This document shows, in pieces, positions 35,426-48,420 of a DNA stretch of 64,000 bases (position 1 is its first letter; the number at the start of each line of letters is the position of its first letter). The notes beneath the pieces are model-generated. The model was not told the origin of the DNA. It saw only the letters and a program-made list of their open reading frames with translations, and ran no database searches. The translations under genes and the position numbers were made by a program. The DNA is from Apoda limacodes (taxonomy: Eukaryota; Arthropoda; Insecta; Lepidoptera; Limacodidae), in NCBI GenBank assembly GCA_946406115.1, contig OX291551.1, positions 186,001-250,000 on the forward strand. The letters are read 5' to 3'.

Positions 35426-36219
35426 TATTTTTTTTTGCCCGATGTTTCGACCGACTTGCACCGTGGTTACGGGAGGACTGAAACTGGTGTCCGTCGCTGC
35501 GGAGGACGATTACACTACTCGTAGCTGATGACAGGATCCCAAGTTGTTAAAATCTGTATCTACCTTTGCGAATAAAATTTTTATATATTTTTTATTATTT
35601 CAATAGCTTCTCGCATTATCATATTTATATATTTCATAAAAATATTTTTAAGTCATTACATTATATTAGAAAATAATTATAAGAATTGATTGAATTATTT
35701 TTATATCGTCAGGTAGTGGATCATGTAGCTGTTAGAACTAGCGTAGTGTAAAAATCTTAGGTCTGGGGTTAGAACCATGAAACGGTGTGAAGCTTTGACA
35801 ATATCGAGTGTGGTTTTTGTGTTTAGAACTTCGCGTAGGAAACATGGAAAGAATAAATTGTATGTCAAGTTTGACAGTTTTTGCAATGTCATATATAACT
35901 AAGTCTCGTGCAGGTGTACCGTATGTACCGTATGTACCGTAGGGAACATGGAGCATGGGGATTTATTGTTAGAGCTCTCTTTTGTAGTACAAATTTTCCA
36001 TTCCACTCAGCGGCTGCACCCCAAAGCTCAGGCTCGACACTGAGTGGAACAACGCGAAGAGCGGAAGAGCGCTCACAAGTGATATATTACTTGTTTTTTA
36101 CTAGGTACCATTATATTACCTCTTCGCCCGTCCTATTTCTTATTGTAATAACCTACCTAGTGCAAAGCAAGCGCCCCGCTATCTACCTACATACTTAATA
36201 TATTTATATGTGTTTTCCA
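35426..36219. other. Intron interval, no gene
   Basis: AT-rich apart from a GC-richer patch at 35980-36075. A threefold GTACCGTAT repeat lies near 35917-35942. Confidence 0.5.
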
Positions 36220-38240
36220 TTTTAAGGCCAAATCAAATTAAATCAAACAATATTTATTCAAATAGGTTTCTAAAAACACTTTTGAATTGTCAGTACAATC
36301 TTAACAACTTTAATTTCTGCCAATAAGAGCCGGCAAGAAAATAAACTATTTAAAGTAATATAATACAACTAACAAGTATACAATCTGTATTGAAACACTT
36401 AGTAATATACCTGTACATATATAAGTTAGTAAGCTACTAAAAACAATACAAACACATGTCAATTATTATTTTTAACCCCCGACGCAAAAAGAGAGGTGTT
36501 ATAAGTTTAACGTGTCTGTCTGTGTATCTGTGTATCTGTGTATCTGTCTATGGTATCGTAGCTCCCAAACAGATCACAAACAGAACAGAGAACCGATTTT
36601 CGTTTAGTTTTTTTGTGTCACAGATAATTTTATCCCGAGTGTTCTTAGCCATGTTTCGTGAAAATCTGTTCAGCCATTTGAAGATCATCAGCTCTTTAAA
36701 CTAACTTCCATATGTCCTATCGATTCGAAATTTGGTACCGTGTTACTTTAATGATATTGAAAGTATATGGTAAGGTAACCATGACCTGATCAGCCGTTTG
36801 AAGATCATCAGCTCTTTATTAGTTGATGAGGGGATCTGACTACATTCCATATGTAAATTTCCATAAGAATCCATAAGAAATTTGGTACCGTGTTAATTTA
36901 ATGATATTGAAAGTATATGGTAAGTTCAAATTCAAATTCAAATTCAATTACATTTATTCAATTTAGGCTACAATAATTGAGCACTTATGAATTTCATTAC
37001 GCCATCGATTCGTAAGTCTATAGGGCGGGAGACCTTGTACTCAGAAGAACCGGCAAGAAACTCAGCAAGGGCATTTCTTTTCTCCCTTTCTCTTACAGCG
37101 TCCACTTAAAATGTTCAAAAATGCCCTCCCTATCATAGAAGGACACTTTCCATTACAAACATAAAAAACATGAAATGCACAAGCACAATATAAAAGTATC
37201 TAATCATAAAATATAAAAAAAGACAGTTTATGTATTCATCACTAATAATCAATGTTTTACAGTATTGATAAACAAAACGAAAAGTAAGACTAAATACAAG
37301 GATACAAAGAAGTTTGCAAGAGCAGACCAGCCTCCACAGGCGGCACCCGTTTACGAGTATGACACATGAATCAGCCATCGCTTCGCTCAACCATGTTTTA
37401 GGGAACGTAACGACCCGACACACAGCCCAACACCGCAGAGACAATTTGAGAGAGCATGACACACTCAAGCAACTTCAATAAAACTTCGATTGTACTAGTT
37501 ACAATGTGTGTAGTAAAGGAACAAAATATAAGAGGAGTAGAATGGAAGGTTCGTAATGCTTTACTGCCGAGAATAACCGGCAATAAACTCAGCAGTTAAC
37601 CTTTTATACATCATTTAAAAATACAATATAGCTTTACACTAGTTAGTAACATAATATACAATGTTTTAATTTAAAAAATATTGCAAATGCCCCAATACAA
37701 ATATAAAATAAATTAAATTCTAATTTTTCCAAGCATTTTTATCTTTGACATATATTTAAAATTAATTTGAGGGTAAATTAACCACATGTTCTGGAATTTT
37801 ATTGTAGAAAAATATACTTTGTATTGCGAAAAAGCTATATACCTTCTGAAGACGACATTTTGGAACTAATGTTGGGTGCGAGGCCGTGTTAAATTAAAAT
37901 AGTGTTTTGATAAAATATAAATTGTTTATTGTATAAAATAGTTCTTATATGATAAAATGATAACAAATGCACCCAGCGCGGTTGCCGTTTTATGTTGCAC
38001 TGGCGGGGGCCGTGTCGCGGCGTAAATCCACGACAAGGGTGTTCGGTTACCAAAGGCTACACCGAACAACTACCAATTTATCTTTATTCCTTGTATTAAA
38101 ACTGTGTAGGTCACTATTTTAAGCAAATAAATGACAATTTTTTTTTTTAAGGTAACCATGATCTGATCAGCCGTTTAAAGATCATCAGCTCTTTTCTAGT
38201 TGATGAGGGGATCTGACTACCTTCCATATGCCCTATGGAT
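36220..38240. repeat. Cluster of lepidopteran dispersed repeats
   Basis: Contains CCGGCAAGAAACTCAGC-like modules (36330, 37050, 37575), the CCCCCGACGCAAAAAGAG start at 36476, and three copies of a GATCATCAGCTCTTT module (36683, 36803, 38178). 37310-37510 is the reverse complement of 49220-49410. No host coding sequence. Confidence 0.65.
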
Positions 38241-38493
38241 TCGAAATTTGTTTACAGTTTGAATTTGTTCTGTGTTAACAGAAGCAGGCGTAACGTCGGT
38301 GTCGTTTTGCATTACATGACTGATTTCGTTGACATTATAAGTATTACCAAAGTTTACTGTCACATTTGGATATAAAGGATTATTGCTAATGCCTACTTTA
38401 AAAAGGACATAATAAAAGTAAAATTAAAAATTTTAAAAACCCCCCGACACAAAAAATAAACTCTCAAAAATTAAAAAAATAAAATGTGATACG

Positions 38494-38780
38494 TTAAAAG
38501 TCTTCAATTATTCTGTGACGGGATTTAAAGTAACTCCCGCGAAAAAGGTAGTGTAAACTTAATGTATTTTGTTTATTAGCATTAAGTACAAGATTATTAA
38601 CATTAAACCAGTTTGAAAATTTTATAAGGTGTCTATTTATTTCACCAAAGAAATTTTCAAACATTTGGGCAACTTTTTCGTCATTATCAATTAAACCAGA
38701 GTCTGTTTTGATATTAAAGTTGTGTTCACGAGCCTTTGATCTACCAGTTTCATTATTGATCACATTCCAAAAATTAAATC
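38494..38780 (-). pseudogene. LINE-C-type fragment with internal deletion
   Basis: An 89-codon frame joining an endonuclease-RT linker stretch (NNETGRSKAREHNFNI; compare SSETGKLKPRDCHYSLNI in LINE-C) directly to an RT C-terminal stretch (FSNWFNVNNLVLNANK). The middle of RT is deleted. Confidence 0.75.
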
Positions 38781-38869
38781 ACATTATCAGATGATTTAAT
38801 TTTTCTGCTTATGTGATTAGACTTTGCAACAGTCTAAAAGTCTAAAAACTAACAAATAATATTTTAACT

Positions 38870-40186
38870 ATACCGTCGCTGCCATAGTGGAAGAACTGCT
38901 GGAACGTGAGCGCAGAGCAAATAACGTGGCAATGGTCGGCTTACAGGAGAGTGGCTCTGATGCTGGCAATGACGGCAAGACGTATGATGCAACGAGCAAC
39001 AAAGTGCTCCTTGTCATCAACAGCGGATCAGACTATTCCGACAAGATTGTGTCGGTGCAGCGGCGCGGCCGCCGGGAAGCAGGAAAGCAGCGACCAGTAA
39101 AGATCGTGTTTAAATGATGCCATCTGGATACTCAAGAATAAGAGTAAGGCCAATAAATAGGTAAGAATTTAAGATGAGACACCGAAACAGCGTCAGGAGC
39201 TCAACAAATTGCGTGATACGCTTAAGATGAGAGTAGAGAACGGTGAAACAATACCACACTATAAAGTATTTAAGCGGCACACCTAAAATTATACCAAAAA
39301 ACTAGCAAGCTGCGACATGTATACAAATCTATTCTGTCTACGCTTTAAATTTGACCTTTTTTTGGTACATATGAACGCTAACAAACCTTTCACACAGAAA
39401 CTTTCCTTAAAAGTAGCGACTACAACAGTAGTTACAATATACCTGGTTACACACTATTTAGATTAGACCGTAATACAAAAAAAAACCGGTTGCACTCCGG
39501 GAGTGCCGGCAGAAGTAAAAACATACTAGCTATTTCCTTCCAATCCTTTCATATACATATTTATTTATTATAAATAATAGTGTTTGGTTGTTTACTTTTT
39601 TGACGTATAATATTTGACGTCTCAATCTGTCATAGAATTAAAATCCCATATCCAACCTCCCTGTACTACTAATAATCGCCATATACTGAATATAAAAACT
39701 AACCTAATATAAATAAATTTTCGATCAGGACACGTGACCTGACGCGAGTTTTAATATTTTTTACCCATAACAAAAAAGTGCACAACGCCGCTAAAGAAGT
39801 TTACACTTCAAAAAAAAAAGTCAGAGCAAAAAAGTTGCAACATGTGTGAAGAGGTGAAAGCACTAAATCTCGAAATTCAATATGGCACTTACCACTTTCT
39901 AATGGTAGGAGTGTGCCGACCAGATGACAAGAAGGAAACTAGATGGAAGTACCGTGATACCAAGCTTATGCAACATCTCTACGTGGCTTCAGAACACAAC
40001 ATAATGGTGAGAGCTGTAGATTTTAACTACAAATACCTTATGTGGCCAATTACTGCTGAATGGCAGCGGAATCGAGACCAAATCACTAAACCTGAAGATC
40101 TCTTCACTAATATGTATTTAAATAGTAAGTACCTGGAAGACCAAGCTTTGCTCGTTTTTTTAACAACGCCATCTATTGTCAAGTAG
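38870..40186 (+). pseudogene. LINE fragment: ORF1 end and endonuclease start
   Basis: VEELLERERRANNVAMVGLQ and, after a stop, TPKQRQELNKLRDTLKMR match the ORF1 coiled-coil/RNA-binding type of CR1/L2-like LINEs. Further on, YNSSYNIPGYTLFRLDRNT is a typical endonuclease N-terminus. The frame is then interrupted by repeat B (39483-39835) and resumes as VKALNLEIQYGTYHFLMVGV. It ends near 40186 without RT. Confidence 0.72.
39483..39835 (+). repeat. Repeat B, copy 1, inserted in a LINE endonuclease
   Basis: Begins with GGTTGCACTCCGGGAGTGCC (contains the palindrome GCACTCCGGGAGTGC) and ends GCCGCTAAAGAAGTTTACAC. Same family as 47430-47785. Both copies include GACACGTGACCTGACGCGAG-like sequence near the 3' end. 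No ORF. Confidence 0.85.
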
Positions 40187-40190
40187 CTTT

Positions 40191-41111
40191 AGTGCTGCTG
40201 AACAACACCATCTATTGCAAAGTAGCTTTAGTGTATGCTGTGTCGGTAAAAATAATAGTATTACTACTCGCCAATAGATGTGAAGAAGTGTCATATTTTT
40301 CAGTTTACCATTGCCTAAAAACACGAATAAAACATGTTTTCTAAAAATAAAACCTAGCTAGATCGATTTATCGCCCCTGGAACCCGCTGCATACTAAATT
40401 TCGTGAAAATCGTTGGAGCCGTTTCTGAGATTTAGATTATATATATAATAATATACTTTATTGCGCATAAATAAAGAACACATTATCAAAATAAGAAAAA
40501 AAGATAAAAAATTGGCGGTCTCATCGCTAATAAGCGATCTCTTCCAGACAACCTTTGGGTAGAGGACACTTTATAGAAAATTTGAGTAGTTTGTGTCTTA
40601 TTTGAATAAATATAAGTAACGGATTAAAACCTAACAATATGAAATATAATAATATATACATTTATAGAAATAACTAATTAATATATAAGTCATACACTCC
40701 ACTAATCAAAAAATAGAAAAATCCATGAATTGCATATCTGGCCGGTTTAAAGATTTAGATAAGAATATAAAGGGACTTGGTGAGTGAAACTGAATGAAAG
40801 AATTAACCACTTGGAGAATAACAACACCAAATCTTACATTGAGATCAGAAACTTACTAAAAGATGAAACTAAGGAACAACTTCAGCAATAACATAAACTT
40901 TGCTCTAGCTAATAACTTGAATACACGAATTTTAAAAATGACATCAAAGACATTACAAGAGGCTTGAGTACAAAAAATGACAAGCAATCTACATTGTTGA
41001 TCGAATTTCAGTCAATATTAACCAAAACCGATGTGCCCCCATCTATCTGCTAATAATCTTGGCCTGCAAGTAACTAACATACCCGTACGTACACGTATCG
41101 GAATTATTATT
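40191..41111. other. Intron interval, no gene
   Basis: AT-rich, with repeated CCATCTATTG...AAGTAGCTTTAGTG at 40165-40235 (a short direct duplication) and repeat debris. No coding signal. Confidence 0.5.
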
Positions 41112-41403
41112 AAAAAATCGGCCAAGTGCGAGTCAGACTCGCGCACGAAGGGTTCCTTATTATTATGTACAAAAACGAGTAAAAAAATCACGTATGTTGT
41201 ATGGGAGCCCCTTAAATATTTTTTTTTTCTGTTTTTAGTATTTGTTGATATAGCGGCAACAGAAATACATCTTCTGTGAAAATTTCAACTGCCTAACTAT
41301 AACGGTTCATGAGATACAGCCTGGTGACAGACGGACGGACGGACGGACAGCGAAGCCTTAGTAATAGGGTTCCTAATTACCTTTCAGGTACGGAAACCTA
41401 AAA
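41112..41403 (+). repeat. SINE-like repeat S, copy 3
   Basis: AAAAAATCGGCCAAGTGCGA start, GACGGACGGACGGACGGACA, and terminal CAGGTACGGAAACCTAAA. The best preserved 5' end of the four S copies. Confidence 0.8.
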
Positions 41404-41779
41404 ATAATAAAGGATTACAACTTTCCGTACTGCTGGGTATCCGCCGAGTCTTACTAAAACAAAACGAAGGCGGGCCATATATAGTTATGAAGAGTTTTGA
41501 TCAACTAAAAAAAACCACAACCAAGAAATAGTTTGTCAAATAAGTACCTATATATTTGTATGTATTTCCTTTTTTCATATCATAATCTTTATGTCATGGA
41601 ACCTGTAAAGCTGATAATTGTAATAATAGTCTTGTTTTTGATTTAATTTTTTTTTATGGAAAGTCGTTAATTTATCGCTTTAAATAAATAACATAGAAAC
41701 TCATGAAGTTTCAACCTTATTTCTATGTAATTTAGAAGAAGTGCAAGAAAAAATTGTAATGTGTAAACAGCAATTAACT

Positions 41780-42395
41780 CTTTTAACTTTTAAAATTAGA
41801 AGCATATGGCGTAACATAAACTGTTTGAGGAGTCTTAGCCCGATTCGATCTGGCTGGGTCGGAGATTGTTCGGTAAAGATAAGCGGTGACGTCATGCCCT
41901 TTCACTCGTACGAATGACGGTGCGACGGCTTGCTGCCAGGTGTGCAAACCTAGTTTATACGGAAGCGCGGTCGACGGTAGACGCACACACACTTTTGCGC
42001 GGTTTGCTATACGGAGTGCAGAAAACCAGGTTCGACTGCTGTGATCGGTGTTAATTGATCTCGTCCACGGGGACAATAGACTTTGGGAGTGCTAGACAGT
42101 GAAGTGCACATTGATTGGATTTTGGATCTTCACCTTCAACAAGGAGATCGGCTTTTCTATACCAGATTGTTCCGGACTTTACTACTCGAACCAACAACGG
42201 TAGTTTGAACTAGCGCGCTAGGAATTTTGGATTGACCAGGAAAGTTGACACGACTACACAATAATAATATATAACTACTCTACTTTTGTATTGATATCCC
42301 TAAAAGTCAATTCCTCTTCAAGTAGGCCCCTACAGACGATAGCACACACGGACAGTCACCTCTGCGTCGACACATAAGGTCAGTATCCAACAGTA
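41780..42395. other. GC-elevated non-coding island with a perfect CRE
   Basis: Stands out from AT-rich surroundings. It has no convincing ORF; a palindromic TGACGTCA lies at 41887-41894. It could be an enhancer/promoter or an LTR-type remnant. It lies in the POU-gene intron downstream (minus sense) of the first POU-domain exon. Confidence 0.4.
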
Positions 42396-43008
42396 GTTAT
42401 TTTAAATGATTTTAACATTCTACAATAACGAAATTTAAAATTAAATAAACACCATTAATAAAGAGGGTAATTTTTTACTTCTCTGCAACACAACAATCTT
42501 ACATGAAAAAAATTGTAATGGACAGGGAAAAATCCCCTTATACACAGTTGGTATTCAGAAATTGGTGCAAAACGCTAATTTTACGTTAAAAAAATATTTA
42601 ATGTAATTATATAGAACGAAACGTAGATTACAGAACGTAAACAAAAGATTTAGACCAATTCAGACAAATGAATAACAGGAAACAACATTTTTTTTTTATG
42701 AAAATATTGACAGCCTAAAAAAAGTACTCCCGAAAACTGACGCTAGATTGAGTTCCTAATATTTTTGTGGTTACCTATTTCAATGCGCGACCGCACAATT
42801 TTAGGGATGTGAAATGAGAAGGAAAGAGCATTAATATTATTACCTTCCTAAAGTAATTAATAGTTAATATAAAATACTTATTTAAAATTTGGATGTACAA
42901 CTTCAGCATTTTTATAGATGTACATAAAACCATAAGGAATAAATACGTCCAAAACCTGTCAAAGTTAATAACCGTTAGTAAATAAAGTCATAAAAAACAC
43001 TAATTTTA
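42396..43008. other. Intron interval, nothing recognised
   Basis: AT-rich, no ORF. Confidence 0.5.
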
Positions 43009-43290
43009 ATGTGCTCCGCTTCGTTTAACGCGCCAGTTTTCAAGTTTACAAGTGGGACGCCCTGACTACATTAAATAAGTACAAGTTCTTTCTGGCGCTC
43101 GCCGGCCGCTGCCGCGGCACGCTGCGCTCGGCTTCGCGCGCTAACTTTCATGTGCTCCGCTTCATTTTACGCGCCAGTTTACAAGTGTGACGCCCTGACT
43201 ACATTAAATAAGTACAAGTTTGTTCTGTCACTCGCCGACCGTAGCCATGGCACGCTTCACTCGGCTTTGCACACTTACTTCCATGTTTTA
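43009..43290. repeat. Tandem duplication of about 140 bp with CpG-biased divergence
   Basis: Two units, each starting near TGTGCTCCGCTTC, sharing ACGCGCCAGTTT and CGCCCTGACTACATTAAATA. The first keeps many CpGs; the second has TpG/CpA at seven of those sites. Confidence 0.85.
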
Positions 43291-43935
43291 CCATAAGCTC
43301 TATATCGGGCTGGCAGTAAACTTAACAAGACTCTGTATAATAAAACGTAAGTTGTATTTATGTTATTTTCTATTTTATGTAGTACGTTATGTAATCTAAT
43401 TGTCTTATCGGTTATTTGGGAGTTTTTTTTTTGAGGCTGGTAACATTGCAATTAAAAAAAAAGTGTTCGTGTTTCCTTTTTCTTATTCCGTTTACAATAT
43501 TTTAAAAAGTGTAATTACATGGGTTTTTAAGTGTAAATTGTGTTTTTTTCAGCCTATTTTTTAATTTTATCAGTGTTTAAAGGATGATTTGGACAGCTAC
43601 AAAAAATTTGAACTGCTATAATGCCGAGCAAGTGAATTTTATATGTTATTTCGACCATTTGGCGGGAAAAAAAATCTGATAGTTAATATTTTTTTTATCG
43701 GTAACTATTATTTGGCACCGACTTTCATATATCATTTCTATATCAGGGAGTGCTACTCTATCGAATAAGATTTTTTTCAGGTTAAAATGTCGTGTTGCAA
43801 AGAAGTAAATATTTACCAAAAAATCTTCTCTTGGCGCAATTCATAAAAAAAAAAATCAATATATTGAAAGCACTGAGGAACCCATCTAATCGAAAGTATA
43901 GGTTAGGGTGACGATATCGAGTTTCGAGGGCTTAC
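43291..43935. other. Intron sequence next to the POU exon
   Basis: AT-rich, no features beyond the splice donor at 43935. Confidence 0.55.
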
Positions 43936-44172
43936 CAAGCTTGATGCGTCGCTGCTTAAAGGTTTTAGCGAAGTGCTCCAGCTCCTCGAGGTCGGCAGTA
44001 TCGTCGGCGGCAGGCTCTAAGGCGCGCGGTTTGTGCGCGTGTGCGTGCAGTGGGGTATGCGCGTGCTGCTGCGCGTGCAGCGGCGAGCGTGCACGCCCTG
44101 GACCCGGCGTCTGTGGTGTAAGGAACGCGCCGGCGCCGGGCGGAGTGCGCCTCGGAGACGGAGACCTGCCGC
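43936..44172 (-). CDS. nub: POU class II gene (nub/pdm-like), exon with start of POU-specific domain
   Basis: Exon of 237 nt with acceptor GTTCCAG before 44172 and donor GTAAGC at 43935. It carries 2 nt of a split Gly codon, 78 codons and 1 nt of the next Gly codon. The N-terminal part is Ser/Pro rich ([20 protein letters not shown]), followed by a His-rich stretch ([17 protein letters not shown]) and then an acidic run into [19 protein letters not shown], which is the first helix region of the POU-specific domain. This matches class II POU proteins nearly residue for residue; class III proteins start this domain differently. The domain continues in the exon starting at 33047 after a 10.9 kb intron. 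Confidence 0.93.
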
Positions 44173-45339
44173 CTGGAACGTCAACGTCAACACACCTTTA
44201 TATTTTTACGCATACTCATTTCGCTACTGCATACATGAATGACTGATATAGCTATTTATTTCCTTTGTAATAACTGTATATTATATTTGTTTCTTTTAAA
44301 TAATCACTTGTTATTTTATTTTTGTTACTTATGATTTACATAAGTTACGCCACGTCTTAACAAATGTATGCCCCCATACGTAATACGTAATGCTCCATTC
44401 TGAGACATTATTCCATATTTTCCTAAGAACCAACAGTCATAGAAAATTGCTTTCTGTATTCTTAATGACAACTGTTCATCCGTGAAATTAGGTCCACGTA
44501 ACGCAAGTGCGCTGAATTTGTATTTATAACTCTATAGCCACGCAACAGTAAGTGACATCCACCGTGCTATTAGAAACATTTTCTCCTTTATCTTTCATCC
44601 TCTCAAAACGCAAACTATTATCATTGGCAGTGCACGATTACTTACGAAATTAACTATGATACATTAACCATGACCCCCAATCTACTTTGACTAAATAGAA
44701 ATACCCTACAACGATACTGTAGGTAAAGAACCTCGGCAAAGGAAGTAAGTAAAAAACTACTCTGCACTTGCCTTACTTCGTAGATTAAAAACTTACTTCC
44801 AATCAAAACTATTTTTTGTTGACACAAACACTTTTGCTTCATATTCTGGACTATGACGCCGCAACGTACCACTTAAGAGCAACTAGACATGCTTGAACGC
44901 CTTCAAAATCTCAGTAAGGTTTATATTTGGTTTGCGTAAATATTACCATATCTCTAAATATCGTACGCAACTCAAATGGCTTCTTATTCGTTTTTGTAGG
45001 AATGCTCAATTATTTCTATTATTTAATCTGTTTTGTTAAATCCTTTTCTTTCTTTTTGTATACCACATCTCGTTACAATCTTCGACAAACATTCCTGCAG
45101 AGATCGCTATACAGCGATAAAACCGCCTATTGTACTCGTTCATATTGTAAGTGTTTTTTATCTTATTTTGTAATATAATATAATATGCTATTAATAATGA
45201 ATATTTGTATTGTATTCGTGTTATAACCAAAATTTTAAGATTTTGAAGGTTTGGTACTAAACACAAAAAACTTTTCAGTTTTACGAAGGGACACTCTATT
45301 GCTGATGTTGGAACCTTTGCATGCCAATGAAGCATATTC
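44173..45339. other. Intron interval upstream of the POU exon
   Basis: No coding signal apart from the acceptor at 44173-44174. Short frames here (for example minus 45443-45036) overlap LINE remnants and are not genes. Confidence 0.5.
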
Positions 45340-48300
45340 TCATGACACGGACGGACAAGAGTTTTCAAGATGTAGTTAGCGTTTTCTGCGACTTTTCGAA
45401 GGCCTTGGATTGTATCAATATAAATATAAAATGTATTTATCAAATTTAAATATTTTGGATTTTTATTTTTTTGTTATAAATGGTATTAAATTTCAGTAGT
45501 ATATGTAAATGACTTACCTTTTATGGTGCAAAAGTTAAGTTAAGTTTAAGATACCTAATATTATTTGCAGATGACATTTTATTATTGTTTAAAGTGAATA
45601 GGAAAAACGTCAATTCGAAAGATATAAATAAACACCTTAAGTAAGCAAATAAAACAAAATGTCAAATTTAATAACAAGAAATCAGTTATTGTTTGTGGAG
45701 ATTTTAACATTGATCTTCTACAAGAAACACCCACTAAGGATAGACTTCTTAACTTATTTGAATGTTTTGACCTACATAATTTGTTTCTGGAACCAACTAG
45801 AATTACAGCCACATCGGCCACCTGTATTGATAATATTTTTGCAACGTAGAGGCTGCTGCGAAGCTAATTTTTTCCAACTTACCATCTAACCACTGCGGTC
45901 AGAATGTATCATTTTTCAACACAGAAGTAAAACAGTGCAATTTAGTATCATGTAGACCAATGTCATCTGTTCGTATTAATCAATTTCAAGTTAATGTTGA
46001 ATATAAAATTCCATTTTTGCAATTTACACAGGGTGATCCAGATCATATGTACAATACTCTTTTTTTGAAAACTGAGTTCGAGCAGGTATTTAAGTTAAAA
46101 ACTATTAAAGAAAATTCAAGAATGAAATTAAGTGATTGAGCTACACCAGGAATACATAGAAGTCGAGTCAATACAATACAAGTTCAGATTTTATTGATAT
46201 GTGAAAAAGTTTTCTAAAACATTTAAAAAAGTCTGTGTTGCTGCTAAGTCAATGTTTCTTAGTAACAAAATTAGGAGCTCTGACAATAAAATTAAAGCAA
46301 CGTGGGGTGTCATTAGTAGCGAAACAGGAAAACTCAAACCACGTGATTGTCATTATAGTTTAAACATTGAAGCAGATACTGTTAAATCAGGTGTTGATGT
46401 AGCTAATGCATTTGAAAAATGTTTTAAGGATATGCCTGCTCTGACTACTAGCTCGCTTAAGTCATCCCCATCAGAAGCAGAAATACTTTTAAATAATAAT
46501 GTTCCTAAATGTGTTGAAAAATTTAAATTTGAACATGTTACCTCTGATGAAATCTTCAAAACTTTCATATCTCTTAGTCCAAAATAGACAGCGGATCTTT
46601 GGGGTATCAGTAAAATCACTTGTTGGTATTATATACAGTATATTACCTATCTTAGCATTAATTTTTTATTAATGTGTAGACGAGTCTTTCCCGATTTAAT
46701 GAAACATAGTAAAATCATATCACTGTTTAGTGGTCACTTTAGACCAATTTAGATATTACCAGCTTTGAGCAAGATTTTCGAGAAAACCATGCTCAATCAA
46801 CTACCTAAATATTTTAACATCCATAAACTGCTACACAGTCAACAGTTTAGATTTACGAAAGGTAGGTCCACTACCGACGCGGGTGATGATCTAGTAAAAC
46901 ATATTTTTGGCGCATGGGAAAGGTCGCAGAATGCCATTGGTATTTTCTGCGACTTGTCTAAGGCATTTCATTGAGTTGAACACAAAACTCTTATTCGAAA
47001 GCTAAATCACAATGGTGTTGTAGATACAGCTCTTAAACTTATTTTTTCATATTTAAGTGATAGAACTCAGAAAGTTGAAATCAATGGAGTGAAATCTTCT
47101 TGATCACCTGTTGTGATGGGAGTACCCCAGGGTTCTATACTAGGTCCCTTTGTATTCTTAGTGTATATCAACGATTTGCCTTTTTATGTAGAAAACCTTT
47201 GCAAAATTTTATTGTTTGCAGATTTTTGCATCTTTGATATTTAATGTTGATAGAAACAAAGATACATATGACGATATAAATCATTCACTTTCGCAAGTTC
47301 TTAGTGGGTTCACATTAAATAATCTTTTACTGAATGCACAGAAAACAAAATGTTTAAAGTTTTCTTTACCAAATGTCAAAGACACTCCAATACAATTATT
47401 TATAAACGGTGAAGCACTCAAAAAAAAAGAACGAGTTGCACTCCGGGAGTGCCGGCAGAAGTGAAAACCTTTACACACGATTCGCGCTTAACACTCAAAT
47501 ATGTCACAAGACATGTCTTTGACATTGTCAAGAAATAATAATGTTTATTTATTTACTTTTTTGACGTAGTATATTTGACATCGCAATCTGTCATAGAATT
47601 AAAATTCCATATCCAACCTCCCTGTACTACTCATAATCGCGAATACTAAAAATAAAAATTATAATAGGCGTGGCATTACGGTTTCCGTCTTACGAACACG
47701 TGACCTGACGCGAGTTTATCATTTTTTACCCATACCAAAAAAAGTGCACAACGCCGCTAAAGAAGTTTTCACTTCAACTAGTTGAGTCAACAGTCTTCTT
47801 GGGCATCACTTTAGATACTAAATTGCAATGGCACTCACATATTTCTGTCTTAGCTCGTAAACTTAGCGCCGCCGCTTATGCTGCCAGAAAAGTTGTTCAA
47901 TTTACTAATATAGAATCTGCTCGGTTAGAATACTTTAGTTATTTTCATTTCCTTCTGTCATATGGTATTTTATTGTGGGGAAGGGAGGCTGATATAGAAT
48001 CTATTTTTATACTTCAAAAAAGAGCCATAAGATCAATATATAACTTATCAAGTCGAGATTCTCTTCGTGACCTCTTTAAAAAAAATATATTACTGTAGCT
48101 TATCAGTATATTTACGCGTGCTTACTGTATGTACGTAAAAACCTAAGTTTATTTGTTAAAAATAGTGACATACACAATGTTAATACTAGAAATAAAAATA
48201 AACTTGCGATTTCAAAATGCCGCCTTCAGAAGGTTTTTTTGCTTCGCTTTTTTAAAACAATTCCTATTGTTGACCTACCAGTACATACTTTTGATATTTA

Positions 48301-48420
48301 TATTAAAAAGGTTCCTATTAACAAGGGATACTATACTGTGGAAGAATTCAATAAAGATAATGTATGGAATTAAAGGTATGGGCCCAATACTGGCCATCCA
48401 TCTATGACTTATGTAGTTGA
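45340..48420 (+). mobile_element. LINE-C, decayed non-LTR retrotransposon(s)
   Basis: Remnants in + orientation. Small RT pieces at 45340-45620 (VVSVFCDFSKALDC; FADDILLLF) come first and belong to a separate fragment. Then come the endonuclease piece IVCGDFNIDLLQETP (about 45690), a linker (46201-46587), RT (46765-47250 with IFCDLSKAFH and [17 protein letters not shown]) and a C-terminal part after an inserted repeat (VESTVFLGITLDTKLQWHSH at 47790-48098). The end trails into 48410. Many stops, including one inside RT motif A surroundings. Confidence 0.82.
47430..47785 (+). repeat. Repeat B, copy 2, inserted in LINE-C
   Basis: Same family as 39483-39835. It splits the LINE-C frame between NGEALK and VESTVFLGIT. 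Short inverted ends AGAAGTGAAAAC and GTTTTCACTTC are visible near its borders. Confidence 0.88.

Noticed and set aside
35168..35524. YSIGMYQ repeat frame as a structural protein
   Set aside because: The 21-bp repeat length is a multiple of three, which gives open frames on both strands; flanks have no coding character.
42000..43000. Alternative promoter producing a short POU isoform from the GC-rich island
   Set aside because: A minus-strand start there would lie downstream of the exon with the first POU-specific helix, so no complete POU domain could be made; the island is kept only as an unexplained region.
45036..45443. Minus-strand 135-codon frame as a host gene
   Set aside because: The + strand at 45340-45420 encodes an RT motif (VVSVFCDFSKALDC), so the minus frame is a shadow of LINE sequence and AT-rich flank.
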